From an uncultured Flavobacteriales bacterium (GTDB lineage Bacteria > Bacteroidota > Bacteroidia > Flavobacteriales_D > Sanyastnellaceae), in contig CALLLH010000016.1 in assembly GCA_938082505.1 (NCBI GenBank), positions 1 through 64,000 of the forward strand: 64,000 nucleotides of DNA, given 5' to 3'. Positions within the stretch are counted from its first letter, which is position 1. Each line of letters begins with the position of its first letter. The notes beneath the pieces are model-generated. The model saw nothing but the letters and a program-made list of their open reading frames with translations. It had not been told where the DNA came from and searched no databases. This document shows, in pieces, positions 35,401-43,132 of this stretch. The position numbers were made by a program, and so were the translations under genes.

Positions 35401-35560
35401 CAACCGATGGGGACAGCTTCTGTTCCGGTCAAAACCGGGAACCACCTGGTGGGATGGCACATTCAACGGCGCATTGTTGCCCCCCAGCGACTATTACTAT
35501 GTGATCAAAGTGGAACCCGGTGCGGAGCCGATCACGGGAACGGTCACCATCAAGTACTGA
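32420..35560 (+). CDS. SprB-like surface adhesin with T9SS type B sorting domain
   Basis: 1046 residues with signal peptide (about 1-24). After an N-terminal domain (about 25-225) the protein consists of successive units of 85-100 residues, each with the pattern (I)xCTGxxDGxxxxxxxGGxGxxxxxxxxxxxxxxLxxGxYxxxVxDxxGC, the SprB repeat of gliding adhesins. Repeats run to about residue 955. The end (about 960-1046; LTPNGDGINDRW, VEVFNRWGQLLF, WDGTFNG, DYYYVIKV, GTVTIKY) is the gliding-motility C-terminal domain, which is a type B T9SS signal. Type B cargo normally needs a cognate PorP/SprF protein, and one is encoded 5 bases after this gene. It is probably a secreted filamentous adhesin for gliding or attachment. 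Confidence 0.92.
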   Translation: MGAQRSILILTLLLGLSFGKETNAQLNFDLEVDVVLDTILYDGLGEIPAGQRRYLLYAVLPEDDFLVLGLAADSDSDPIIPGFGYNADCGCYNYTSDIVPSGYNSGASVLGAFINIDPELAYDTWWTTHISQATPGVTVFEPPGTFPVGFNSCSQEVTQGALLVTAADPVHNTVTDGRVLIGQITTCSSFEFKACVAMQPGLGEDVETYCTDGYVQVEDFCTPIENPTHMVMEEIDCYGETATVQVLPNDPAQPFISTIEYSLLQLTGADTILVQQQVGNPVFEGITDGNYFISLVDTAQTVAFSSNTCRDTTGVFAFLSPDEIQLEATLTQDNLCGDLDQASICFTAEGGTGGLITQASNALGLILEPDAGDCFGPLSCFGGDGDYTVTVTDQAGCSTDTTITISCPEPFFFDVSSTEISCTGYSDASLSASAAGGSGNVVFEVPEINVTIDFDGSIEFEQDSLPSGTYSFSLTDDNGCTYSEVLVIEEPDGLQVEYAVTDVDCAGDCNGLILADIQGGQLPYIITVTDTEGGSANPGQLCPGTYVHITEDFNECLVTDTLSIVGPDTIQFTFNVSNVPCSGASGGQICVDNLEGGTGTLTPQLVPLPTGSQDGNCFNVPAGGYDLLVQDELGCTSEFIDVVVEEPGPIQIIPSITPISCTGAGDGILVVNALGGSGSLELISPFIFQSLPDTLFNLGPDSLMLVVGDTLGCIDSLEVGIPEPQPVDLDILTTVFPECGGDCTGGIEVAIEGGTGLLSLYQTSISDSTNVVPSGLVNLCAGVYPLYLSDENGCLDSATVDIEEPDPLVFDITIQNVTCTGMDDGVAIIGTVGGSGETAWEFVGGPVDVLNLFEGEYFVSAADTAGCTADSSFIVEADIVTDMLVEIFSTPVTCWQTSDGTATAAVTGGQLPIAYEWSDAQGQTTATAIGLPEDVYSVTVTDDIGCTLGFLATVDPTEDCLFIADALTPNGDGINDRWVVGGLEFFPQSEVEVFNRWGQLLFRSKPGTTWWDGTFNGALLPPSDYYYVIKVEPGAEPITGTVTIKY

Positions 35561-35565
35561 TTGTC

Positions 35566-36549
35566 ATGAGCCACATTACTCCCCCATTCATGCTGCGTGC
35601 AGGCCTGATGACCCTCAGTCTCGCCTGGATTGGACTGTCCGGCATTCAGGCGCAACAATTGTCGCGTCAGAGTCAGTTCGTTCAGAATCCTTTCCTTGTC
35701 AATCCGGCCTTTGCGGGCACTGAGCTGGGCACTTTTGCCTCCATCAGCCACCGCGAACAGTGGGTCGGTTTCAACGGGGCACCCTCGACCAGCAACGTGA
35801 CGCTCACTTCGAGCCTGCCCAACCGATTCGGTGTCGGATTCACCGTGGAAAGGGATGACCAGGGCGGAGCTTACAGCCGCACCGGCATGGAGCTCTCTGG
35901 GACATACACCATCGACCTCAACAACCAGGACGCGGTGGCCTTCGGAATCGGCTTGATGGGCCGGAATACGGCATTCGATGGAACGGATCTTGAATTGTGG
36001 ACTCCCGATGACCCCGCCATCACGGGAGCCCGCGAGAGCAGTTTCGCGTTCGATTCTCGCTTCGGTCTGATGGTGTTTGGAGAATACTATCAGTTCGGCC
36101 TCGCGGTGTCCAATCTGCTCCAGACGCCCCTGGGCCTGGAGTCAGAGCCCACGGGAAGGCGGAACCGGGGGGTGAGACACTATGCACTCACAGGCCGTTA
36201 CGATTACGCCTTGGACAACAACTGGGTGGTCCAACCCGCCATCATGATGCGGTTCACGGAAATCACCCCCATACAGCTTGACCTGCATGCCAGGGCCCTG
36301 TTCCAGAACCGCTACTGGGGTGGACTGGGTTTCAGGCAGGGCGACGCCCTCATCCTGATGGCCGGTATGGCTTTCCAGGACATCCAGGTCGGGTATTCCT
36401 ATGATGCGGGTACAGGAGCCGTTGGGAATCTTTCACCGAACACCCATGAAATCACGGTATCTTACGTCTTGCCGAGAAGGGGAGCCGGATTCTCCAGCCG
36501 CGGAATGGGCGGCAGGCTGCTCGACCGGAATTTGATCATCCGCAATTGA
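35566..36549 (+). CDS. PorP/SprF family outer-membrane protein
   Basis: 327 residues; signal peptide ending IQAQ, then the family signature QLSRQSQFVQNPFLVNPAFAGTE. The rest is amphipathic beta strands ending in EITVSYVLP, an outer-membrane barrel. SprF-type proteins deliver SprB-type cargo through the T9SS to the cell surface, so this is the partner of the upstream adhesin. The true start is the ATG at 35566, 5 bases after the adhesin stop; longer in-frame starts inside the adhesin gene are ignored. Confidence 0.92.
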   Translation: MSHITPPFMLRAGLMTLSLAWIGLSGIQAQQLSRQSQFVQNPFLVNPAFAGTELGTFASISHREQWVGFNGAPSTSNVTLTSSLPNRFGVGFTVERDDQGGAYSRTGMELSGTYTIDLNNQDAVAFGIGLMGRNTAFDGTDLELWTPDDPAITGARESSFAFDSRFGLMVFGEYYQFGLAVSNLLQTPLGLESEPTGRRNRGVRHYALTGRYDYALDNNWVVQPAIMMRFTEITPIQLDLHARALFQNRYWGGLGFRQGDALILMAGMAFQDIQVGYSYDAGTGAVGNLSPNTHEITVSYVLPRRGAGFSSRGMGGRLLDRNLIIRN

Positions 36550-36557
36550 CCCAGAAT

Positions 36558-37172
36558 ATGTTGAAGAATTTAGCCCTGATGTGTGGAGCCGTGCTCTGCA
36601 CCTTTTCGGTCCAAGCCCAGTTCAAGGAGCTGGTGGTGGAGGAAGTGGACAACAAGGGATTGGTCCCGGGAAAGACGTACCGCATTTATGCCCAGATGGA
36701 GGCCGAAGGGGACGTGGTCGACGCCATCTTCGGCGATGGAGAGGACTACCTCGAAGTGAAGAGTACGGCAACCTTCTTCCAGCATGAGCGGGGCGCCAAC
36801 TCTGCCAATGAGCTGCAGCGTTCGGATGTTCAGTCCATCGAGGGCTTGGCTTACGACAGCTGGGTCACCATTGGATACGAGGACAACTACATGAATGCGT
36901 TGACGGCGTTCTTGATGGATTTCAGCGAATTCGCCTCCGGCGGGAAATTGTACACGGACAATGGAGCGTGGTTCGTCACCCCGGACATGCGGCAGGCCGT
37001 CGCCGGTCCCGACGGACGGCTTCTGTTGATGCAGTTGACGACGGAGGGGGACATCACCGGCAGGATCAACCTCCATGGCCGCACCCGTCCCATTCCGATG
37101 AAAAGCAATCCGGACAGCTTGGCCCCAAGGCTGATCGACATTCGGAACATCGAATTCAGCATACCCCAATGA
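36558..37172 (+). CDS. Secreted protein of unknown function, third gene of the adhesin cassette
   Basis: 204 residues from the ATG at 36558, 8 bases after the SprF-like stop. The signal peptide ends VQAQ. The mature part begins with FKELVVEEVDNKGLVPGKTYRIYAQM, then a single domain with alternating strands and no Cys. It contains YDSWVTIGYEDNYMNAL and LMQLTTEGDITGRINLHGR, which I recognise as a conserved-looking type often encoded behind SprB/SprF-type genes but cannot name. The position suggests a role in assembling or attaching the adhesin. A bidirectional terminator follows. Confidence 0.75.
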   Translation: MLKNLALMCGAVLCTFSVQAQFKELVVEEVDNKGLVPGKTYRIYAQMEAEGDVVDAIFGDGEDYLEVKSTATFFQHERGANSANELQRSDVQSIEGLAYDSWVTIGYEDNYMNALTAFLMDFSEFASGGKLYTDNGAWFVTPDMRQAVAGPDGRLLLMQLTTEGDITGRINLHGRTRPIPMKSNPDSLAPRLIDIRNIEFSIPQ

Positions 37173-37192
37173 GCCTCGACCTTCGAGGAATG

Positions 37193-37220
37193 AAAAAGGC
37201 ACCCTCGGGTGCCTTTTTTG
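37193..37220. terminator. Bidirectional terminator between the adhesin cassette and msrB
   Basis: 11-bp perfect stem with CTCG loop, A run on the left and T run on the right, so it can end transcripts from both convergent genes. Confidence 0.92.
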
Positions 37221-37237
37221 TTTGGGCATCGGCGGGG

Positions 37238-37777
37238 TCAGTCGAAACGTATCCCTTGAATTTCCTCTGACCTGGTGGAGTCAGCCTCGAATTTCAGGGC
37301 CGCTGAGTTGATGCAATAACGCAATCCCGTGGGGCGGGGACCATCCTCGAAGACGTGTCCCAAGTGACCTCCACAAGCGGAACACAGCACCTCCACACGG
37401 CGCATGCCCCAGCTGTCGTCTTCATGCTCCGTGATGGAAGCCCCCTCCGCTGGTTGGAAGAAACTCGGCCATCCCGTACCGGACTCGAACTTGTGATCCG
37501 AGTCAAACAGGGCGTGGCCGCAGCCGGCGCATTGATAGACACCCTTTTCGTGGTGGTCCCAATAGTCCCCTGTAAAGGCGCGCTCCGTGCCCTTTTCCCG
37601 CAGGACGAAACAAGCCATATGGGGCAACTCTTCCCGCCATTCCGATTCCGATTTTGAGACGCCGGAGCTGTCGGAAGAGGCTCCGTTTGCATCGATGGGG
37701 GCATCCTGGGCACTGCACGAAGCCAGGCATGTCACCGCAGCAATCAGGGTCAGGGGGAAGGAGAGGAGCTTGTTCAT
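37238..37777 (-). CDS. msrB: Peptide-methionine (R)-S-oxide reductase, lipoprotein
   Basis: Repairs methionine-R-sulfoxide in proteins; 179 residues. The lipobox LASC places the acylated Cys at residue 21, so this MsrB is exported and membrane-bound, protecting envelope proteins. The zinc site is two CxxC pairs (C83/C86 in YQCAGC and C132/C135 in LCSAC). The catalytic Cys is C155 in RYCINS, with SGTGWPSF and GHVFEDGP as the other conserved parts. The start is the ATG at 37777. Uses thioredoxin-like reductants in the family; the partner is not in this window. It is 13 bases downstream of uvrA on the same strand but with no coupling. Confidence 0.94.
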   Translation of the reverse strand: MNKLLSFPLTLIAAVTCLASCSAQDAPIDANGASSDSSGVSKSESEWREELPHMACFVLREKGTERAFTGDYWDHHEKGVYQCAGCGHALFDSDHKFESGTGWPSFFQPAEGASITEHEDDSWGMRRVEVLCSACGGHLGHVFEDGPRPTGLRYCINSAALKFEADSTRSEEIQGIRFD

Positions 37778-37790
37778 GAGCAAAGGAGTT

Positions 37791-40685
37791 TCAAAGTGCG
37801 AGGCGCTCCCGAAGGAAGGACCCGGTTATGGATTGCACGGATTGTGCCACAATTTCAGGTGACCCCATGGCAACGCAGGACCCCCCGTGCTTTCCGCCAC
37901 CCGGGCCGAGGTCGACGATGTGGTCAGATGCGGCCATGACATCGAGGTTGTGCTCCACGCAGATGACCGTATGGCCTTGACGGATGAGGGCGTCAAACGC
38001 CCCCAGCAGCTGCGCTACATCGTGGAAATGCAGGCCGGTGGTGGGTTCATCGAAGATGAATGCCGTGTGTCCTGCCCGGTCACCCTTCGAAAGGAAGGCA
38101 CCGAGCTTGATGCGCTGGGCTTCCCCTCCGCTGAGCGTGGTGGCACTTTGTCCCAACCGCACATAACCGAGGCCCACATCAAGGAGTGGGGCCAGCTTGC
38201 GCACGATCGAGCGCTCGGCGGCCGAAGGTTTCTTGCGGGCTGCAAAAAAGGCAGAAGCGTCCGATACGGTCATTTCAAGGATGTCGTGGATGTTGCATCC
38301 ATCCACCTCGATCTCAAGCACGGCGTCCGTGAACCGCTTCCCCTTGCACGCGTCGCAGGTGAGCGTCACATCGGCCATGAATTGCATGCCGATGGACACC
38401 CGGCCTTCCCCCTCACAAGTCTCGCAGCGGCCTCCGCTGGTGTTGAAGCTGAAGACGGAAGGCTTGTATCCCCTGTTTCTCGACAAGGGCTGTGCGGCGA
38501 AGCAGGACCGGACATCATCCCATGCCTTGACGTAAGTCGCGGGGTTCGAACGGCTGCTTTTGCCAATTGGGTTCTGATCGATGAATTCCACGGATTCGAT
38601 GCGCCCCACATCTCCGGACAGCCCATCGCTGATGCCCGGCCTGTCGCCCCCGAGATCGAGGTGACGCAGGAGCAAGGGGTGCAGAATGCGTTTGACCAGG
38701 GTGCTTTTACCGGAGCCGGAGACCCCGGTCACGACGTTGAGTGCCCCCAGCAGGAAATCCGCATCCACCCCGAGCAGGTTGTGCTCCTTGGCGTTGAGGA
38801 TCCGGATGCGGCCTATCCCTGCGCGGCGGTTTGCCGGAACGGGAATGCGCCGTTCTCCGCGGAGGTACTCGGCGGTGAGCGTTGACGCCGACATCATGCG
38901 GTCAAAGGAGCCGGCGTAGACGACCTGTCCTCCTTCGGATCCCGCAAGAGGGCCGAGGTCCACGATGTGGTCGGCCGCTCGGATGACGGCTTCCTCATGC
39001 TCGACGACCACGACGGTGTTGCCGAGGTTGCGGAGACCGGTGAGCACCTTGATCAGACGTTCCGTATCGTGGGGGTGCAATCCGATGCTCGGTTCATCGA
39101 GGACATATGTGCTGCCCACAAGGCTGCTTCCCAAGCTGGTCCCCAACTGGATGCGCTGACTTTCACCACCGCTCAGCGTGGCGCTCGCCCTGTTCAGGTT
39201 GAGGTAGCCCAGGCCCACATCAATCAGGAACTGCAATCTGTGCTCCAGCTCGATGAGGAGCCGGCGGGAAATGGCCCGCTCGCCCTCGCTGAGCATCAGT
39301 CCCCGCAGAAGGGGCAAGAGTTCATCCACGGGCATGGCCAGGAGGTCGGGGAGGGCATGGTCATCCACGAGCACATAGCGTGATTCCTTTTTGAGCCGGC
39401 TCCCTTCACAAACGTCACATCGTGTGCGCCCCCGGTAGCGGCTGAGCATGACCCTGTTCTGGATCTTGTAGCTCTTCGCTTCAAGCCGACTGAAGTAATC
39501 GTGGATGCCCTTCCACCAGCGATTGCCATCCCAAAGGGCCCGCTTTTGCTCGGCGCTCAGGTCCGCGTAAGGGGTGTGTACGGGGAAATCCGCGGCGTGG
39601 GCGTCTTCCAGAAGGCGCTGCTTGTAACGGCTGGCTTTCTCACCCCGCCAAGGGGCTACGGCATCTCCATAGACAGATTTGGAGGGGTCCGGGATGACCA
39701 GGTCCTCGCTGATCCCGATCACATGTCCGAAGCCTTCGCAGCGGGGGCATGCGCCTTGAGGGCTGTTGAAGCTGAACATGTCGGGAGAGGGCCACTCGAA
39801 AGCCATGTCGTCCAGCTCGAAGCGGTCGCTGAAGTGGTCGGTTCCCGTTTTGCCCTCTGGGTTGACCCAATGAAGGAGGCAATGGCCCCGGCCTTCGTAA
39901 AACGCCGTATCCACGGAATCTGCAAGCCGCTGATCGAATTCCTCTCCGCCCGAACGCTCCTCCGCGGTAGGGGTGGAAAGCCGGTCGATGACCAACTCCA
40001 AAGGCGCGTCCGACAGGGTCCCGTTCAGGTCGTCCAGCAGGTCGTTCAGTGACATGGGGCGCCCCTGTACCAGGATGCGGGCAAATCCTTGCTGCTGCCA
40101 GATTTCCAGTTGTGCCTTGAGGGGGCGGTCATCCGTCAGTTCGACCGGGGCGCAGACCATGAAGCGTTCTCCCGGTTGGACGGCCCGCACGGCATCGACC
40201 ACATCCGTGACGGTGTCCCGCTTGACCTCGTTGCCGGATATCGGACTGTAGGTCTTGCCGATTCGAGCCCACATCAACTTGAGATGGTCGTGGATTTCGG
40301 TGATGGTCCCCACCGTCGAGCGGCTGCTTCGCGATGTCACCCGCTGCTCCACTGCGATGGCCGGCGTCAGGTTGTCGATCCTGTCCACATCCGGTTTCTC
40401 CATGCGGCCGGCAAATTGACGCACATAAGCACTGAGGCTCTCGACATAGCGACGCTGGCCTTCCGCATACAAGGTGTCAAACGCGAGCGAACTTTTGCCG
40501 GATCCACTGAGACCGGTGATGACGGTCAGCGCTCCGAGGGGAATGTCCACATCGACATTCTTGAGGTTGTGCATTCGGGCGCCCCGGATTCTGATTTCCC
40601 GAGGGGACGAATCAAGGTCCAGTTCCGCCAAGCCTGCATTGGCTGTGTGTCCATCGGGCTCGGGTTTCTTGGAATGCTTGGGCAT
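37791..40685 (-). CDS. uvrA: Excinuclease ABC subunit A
   Basis: DNA damage recognition ATPase of nucleotide excision repair; 964 residues from the ATG at 40685. The first Walker A is GLSGSGKSS (K64), followed by AYVRQFAGRMEKPDVD; a second ABC half begins near residue 630 with VTGVSGSGKST. Signature motifs LSGGESQRI and LSGGEAQRI are followed by Walker B segments (VLDEPSIGL and IFDEPTTGL). Zinc-binding Cys clusters are in CDVCEGSRL and CETCEGEG with CDACKG. The Lys-rich N-terminal 30 residues extend beyond the usual start. The ATG at 40685 is preferred over one 27 bases upstream because AAATTCGC lies just before it. It is divergent from the sigma factor across 209 bases. Confidence 0.95.
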   Translation of the reverse strand: MPKHSKKPEPDGHTANAGLAELDLDSSPREIRIRGARMHNLKNVDVDIPLGALTVITGLSGSGKSSLAFDTLYAEGQRRYVESLSAYVRQFAGRMEKPDVDRIDNLTPAIAVEQRVTSRSSRSTVGTITEIHDHLKLMWARIGKTYSPISGNEVKRDTVTDVVDAVRAVQPGERFMVCAPVELTDDRPLKAQLEIWQQQGFARILVQGRPMSLNDLLDDLNGTLSDAPLELVIDRLSTPTAEERSGGEEFDQRLADSVDTAFYEGRGHCLLHWVNPEGKTGTDHFSDRFELDDMAFEWPSPDMFSFNSPQGACPRCEGFGHVIGISEDLVIPDPSKSVYGDAVAPWRGEKASRYKQRLLEDAHAADFPVHTPYADLSAEQKRALWDGNRWWKGIHDYFSRLEAKSYKIQNRVMLSRYRGRTRCDVCEGSRLKKESRYVLVDDHALPDLLAMPVDELLPLLRGLMLSEGERAISRRLLIELEHRLQFLIDVGLGYLNLNRASATLSGGESQRIQLGTSLGSSLVGSTYVLDEPSIGLHPHDTERLIKVLTGLRNLGNTVVVVEHEEAVIRAADHIVDLGPLAGSEGGQVVYAGSFDRMMSASTLTAEYLRGERRIPVPANRRAGIGRIRILNAKEHNLLGVDADFLLGALNVVTGVSGSGKSTLVKRILHPLLLRHLDLGGDRPGISDGLSGDVGRIESVEFIDQNPIGKSSRSNPATYVKAWDDVRSCFAAQPLSRNRGYKPSVFSFNTSGGRCETCEGEGRVSIGMQFMADVTLTCDACKGKRFTDAVLEIEVDGCNIHDILEMTVSDASAFFAARKKPSAAERSIVRKLAPLLDVGLGYVRLGQSATTLSGGEAQRIKLGAFLSKGDRAGHTAFIFDEPTTGLHFHDVAQLLGAFDALIRQGHTVICVEHNLDVMAASDHIVDLGPGGGKHGGSCVAMGSPEIVAQSVQSITGSFLRERLAL

Positions 40686-40894
40686 GGTGCGAATTTCGGT
40701 TACCCGGAACAACAGGGCGTTAACACGCTTTGGGGGTGCGCTGTTCGCCTCGGGCGGAATTTATCCGTATCTTGAAGTCAGAGCTGCAGGAAGCAGCATC
40801 GGAAAACAGAAGGCCATAAGTCAGACACTACCCTCACCGCACGTCACTTCTTGATCGACAGCCGTTCAACGGTGCGTGCATAATTCGTAGTGTC
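40686..40894. promoter_or_regulatory. Divergent intergenic region uvrA / ECF sigma factor
   Basis: 209 bases without a gene. It holds a plus-strand TATCTTG (40768-40774), a candidate promoter for the sigma factor with a leader of about 120 bases, and a TAATTCG 8 bases before the sigma ATG. Nothing else was recognised. Confidence 0.35.
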
Positions 40895-41482
40895 ATGGCC
40901 CAACAGCCCACCCCAGACCGAGCGCTCATTGCGCAATTCCAAACAGGCGACCAGCGCGCCTTCGAAACCTTGTTTGCCCGTCACCGGGACCAGGTGTACA
41001 CCAAGTTGTACCTCCTTGTCCGGGACCATGATGTGGCCGCAGACCTTTTCCAGGACGTATTCATCAAAGTGGTGGACGTCCTGCGGAACGGCAAATACAA
41101 CGAGGAAGGGAAGTTTCTGCCATGGGTACTCCGCATTGCACACAATGCGGGAATCGACCATTTCCGCCGTCTGAAGAAGATGCCGATGAGCAGGGGTACC
41201 GAAGAGTACGATCTGTTGGGAGGATTGCAGGACGACATGCCGACCCGGGAGGAAGAGATGATTTCAGAGCGGATCCTTGAGGATGTGCAGCACCTGGTGG
41301 ATCAGCTGCCTGAGGAGCAGCGGGAGGTGGTCCAAATGAGGATGTACCGTGAGATGAGCTTCAAGGACATCGCAGAAGCCACCGGCGTCAGCATCAATAC
41401 CGCATTGGGTCGGATGCGCTATGCGCTGATCAACCTCCGGAAAATGATGGTGGAACAGGAAGTTTCCCTGACGCTGGATTGA
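40895..41482 (+). CDS. RNA polymerase sigma factor, ECF type
   Basis: 195 residues. Region 2 (about 20-95) has QVYTKLYLLVRDHDVAADLFQDVFIKV, the -10-binding part, and region 4 (about 130-185) has LPEEQREVVQMRMYREMSFKDIAEATGVSINTALGRMRYALINLR, the helix-turn-helix for -35 recognition. It is a SigW/RpoE-like ECF sigma factor. No anti-sigma gene adjoins it; the next gene in the same direction is at most a 53-codon frame. Such factors without a partner are common in Bacteroidota and may be controlled by transcription or by distant anti-sigma factors. A terminator follows directly. Confidence 0.92.
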   Translation: MAQQPTPDRALIAQFQTGDQRAFETLFARHRDQVYTKLYLLVRDHDVAADLFQDVFIKVVDVLRNGKYNEEGKFLPWVLRIAHNAGIDHFRRLKKMPMSRGTEEYDLLGGLQDDMPTREEEMISERILEDVQHLVDQLPEEQREVVQMRMYREMSFKDIAEATGVSINTALGRMRYALINLRKMMVEQEVSLTLD

Positions 41483-41510
41483 CGACAGAGCGCGACACCG
41501 AAAAAAAAAG

Positions 41511-41545
41511 GAAGGCCGGGCAATAACGCCCGGTCTTCTTCGTTT
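41511..41545 (+). terminator. Terminator after the ECF sigma gene
   Basis: 10-bp stem with one G-T pair (41512-41521 with 41528-41537), loop AATAAC, then CTTCTTCGTTT. An A9 run precedes the stem. It starts 29 bases after the stop. Confidence 0.8.
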
Positions 41546-41587
41546 CAAGGGTGTTCGGTACCAAAAACGGACAGAATTGAACAGCGC

Positions 41588-41749
41588 ATGGAGCATCCTA
41601 CCCCGAATTTCCCTTCCAACGCCCTTTTGTTTCCTCCGAAAGTCGACCAATGGTCGGCTCCTGCTCACGCCGTGGCCAATGTGCTCGCCCATGTCCGTTG
41701 CACCGGACGGGGCAGTCAGTCCCTCGGCGGGGCCGTTCACCTGAACTGA
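41588..41749 (+). CDS. Possible 53-residue protein
   Basis: An ATG-to-TGA frame of 53 codons in the otherwise empty gap between the sigma terminator and the convergent exonuclease gene. The peptide starts MEHPTPNFPSN, is rich in Pro, Ala and Val, and has no membrane segment or recognised motif. Its stop lies directly against the stop of the convergent gene, and the frame fills the gap exactly; both are weak arguments in favour. GAATTG lies 8 bases before the ATG. It may equally be a chance frame. Confidence 0.35.
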   Translation: MEHPTPNFPSNALLFPPKVDQWSAPAHAVANVLAHVRCTGRGSQSLGGAVHLN

Positions 41750-43078
41750 TCAGGTGGTGGGGTTGCTTTCCATGAAGTAGCGGTCGAGTGCGGCGTCGAT
41801 CCGTCCGGAACCCGCATCGTACTCCCAAGGTTCGTCACCCGTTGCGTTGAACCGGTATGCCCGGAACCGACCGGACTCCATCAGAAGCTGGGGTCGGATT
41901 CCGTGCGGTGTTTCCCCCAGAGAGAGCACTTCGAGTGCTGACTGCCGCTTTTTCGCCGCAGCCATGGAGGCCTTCCACTGCGTGAACCGCTCGTTGTGAA
42001 GAGCACGCGATGCGGAGTTGTCTGCCCAGCCGTCCTTCCATGCCGTGCCGGGAAGACCGGTCCAGCTGGGGTTCAGTCTCCAGGATTCTACGACACCCCT
42101 CAGAAAGGCCTCGCCCTCGCCCTTGCTCCGGAAACGCTGGATGGCGGTCGGTTTTCCTCCTTTTACGAGGGACAGCCGCTCGATTCCTGCCCGGCAGGCG
42201 AACTGTTCGAGGGACCAGCCCTTGCCGACGACCTTTTGCGCCGCATTCAGGGGCGGGTGGTGTTTCCGGATGAGCACGTCCTCCAGGACCAGCGCCATCA
42301 ATTCAGTCCCCGTTTCCTGCCAGGTGATGTTGTGCACGAGCCTTCTCAATTCCTGTGAGCGGGATGGATTGGAGGCGTTGTTGAAATGCTGGCGAACCCG
42401 GGAGGACAGGTTGCGGCTCATGCCGATATAGGCAATGCGGCCCGCGTCATCGAGGAACCGATAGACCCCCGGTGTCGAGGGGAGGTCTGCGAGTGCATCG
42501 GGCGGAAGGTGGGGCGGCCACCAGGACCGGCCGTCGCCGCGGCCGATCTCCTCCATGATGGCTTCCGAATGGCCCGACCAGAGCTTTGAGAACAGGATGG
42601 ACGTCGCTGCCGCATCGCCCCAGGCTCGGTGGTGGGCCTCGTTGTCGATGCCGAAGTAGGCGCAGAGTGCCCCAAGGCTGAATCGCTGGGGGCCATCGAG
42701 CCATTTTCTCGACATCCGGACCGTGCACAGCCTACGCGGGTTGTAGTGCATGCCGGATCGCTTGAATGCAGCTTGCAGATGCCGCAGGTCGAAGCTCACA
42801 TTGTGTGCCACGAAAACGGCATCTCCCAGGAATGCGAGGAGGTCTGCGGCCAGCGCTCCGAATTCCGGAGCGTCCGCCACCATGTTGTTGTCGATTCCCG
42901 TGAGCCGGGTGATTCCAGGAGGTATCGGCCCATCGGGATGAACGAGGTGGACCCAACGGTCGAGCTCCCGCTGACCATCATGCAGGATGGCCGCGATCTC
43001 CGTGATATTGGCGCCGTCAGGCGGTCCGCCATTGGTCTCGATGTCCACGATGACGAATTGGAGAGGTGGGGAGGACAT
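41750..43078 (-). CDS. DnaQ-like exonuclease fused to GIY-YIG nuclease domain
   Basis: 442 residues. The N-terminal DEDDh 3'-5' exonuclease (about 5-170) has VDIETNG (first Asp and Glu), AHNVSFDLRHL and HRAWGDAAAT, the His-Asp pair. The GIY-YIG domain (about 200-285) has PGVYRFLDDAGRIAYIGMSRNLSSRVRQHF and a conserved Glu (LEDVLIRKHHP). The last 150 residues have no named domain. This pairing resembles PolC/DnaQ epsilon joined to a UvrC/Cho-like nuclease, and is known in bacteria as a DNA-repair-type protein. uvrA is nearby on the same strand, which fits repair. The ATG at 43078 directly precedes the exonuclease core. Confidence 0.9.
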   Translation of the reverse strand: MSSPPLQFVIVDIETNGGPPDGANITEIAAILHDGQRELDRWVHLVHPDGPIPPGITRLTGIDNNMVADAPEFGALAADLLAFLGDAVFVAHNVSFDLRHLQAAFKRSGMHYNPRRLCTVRMSRKWLDGPQRFSLGALCAYFGIDNEAHHRAWGDAAATSILFSKLWSGHSEAIMEEIGRGDGRSWWPPHLPPDALADLPSTPGVYRFLDDAGRIAYIGMSRNLSSRVRQHFNNASNPSRSQELRRLVHNITWQETGTELMALVLEDVLIRKHHPPLNAAQKVVGKGWSLEQFACRAGIERLSLVKGGKPTAIQRFRSKGEGEAFLRGVVESWRLNPSWTGLPGTAWKDGWADNSASRALHNERFTQWKASMAAAKKRQSALEVLSLGETPHGIRPQLLMESGRFRAYRFNATGDEPWEYDAGSGRIDAALDRYFMESNPTT

Positions 43079-43120
43079 GATTCAAAGGTCGGGGTCCGGT
43101 ACGCCGTGGACTTACGGTGC

Positions 43121-43127
43121 TAAATTT
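43121..43127 (+). promoter_or_regulatory. TAAATTT box before the outer-membrane barrel gene
   Basis: TAAATTT, 5 bases before the ATG at 43133. Confidence 0.4.
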
Positions 43128-43132
43128 CCGCC

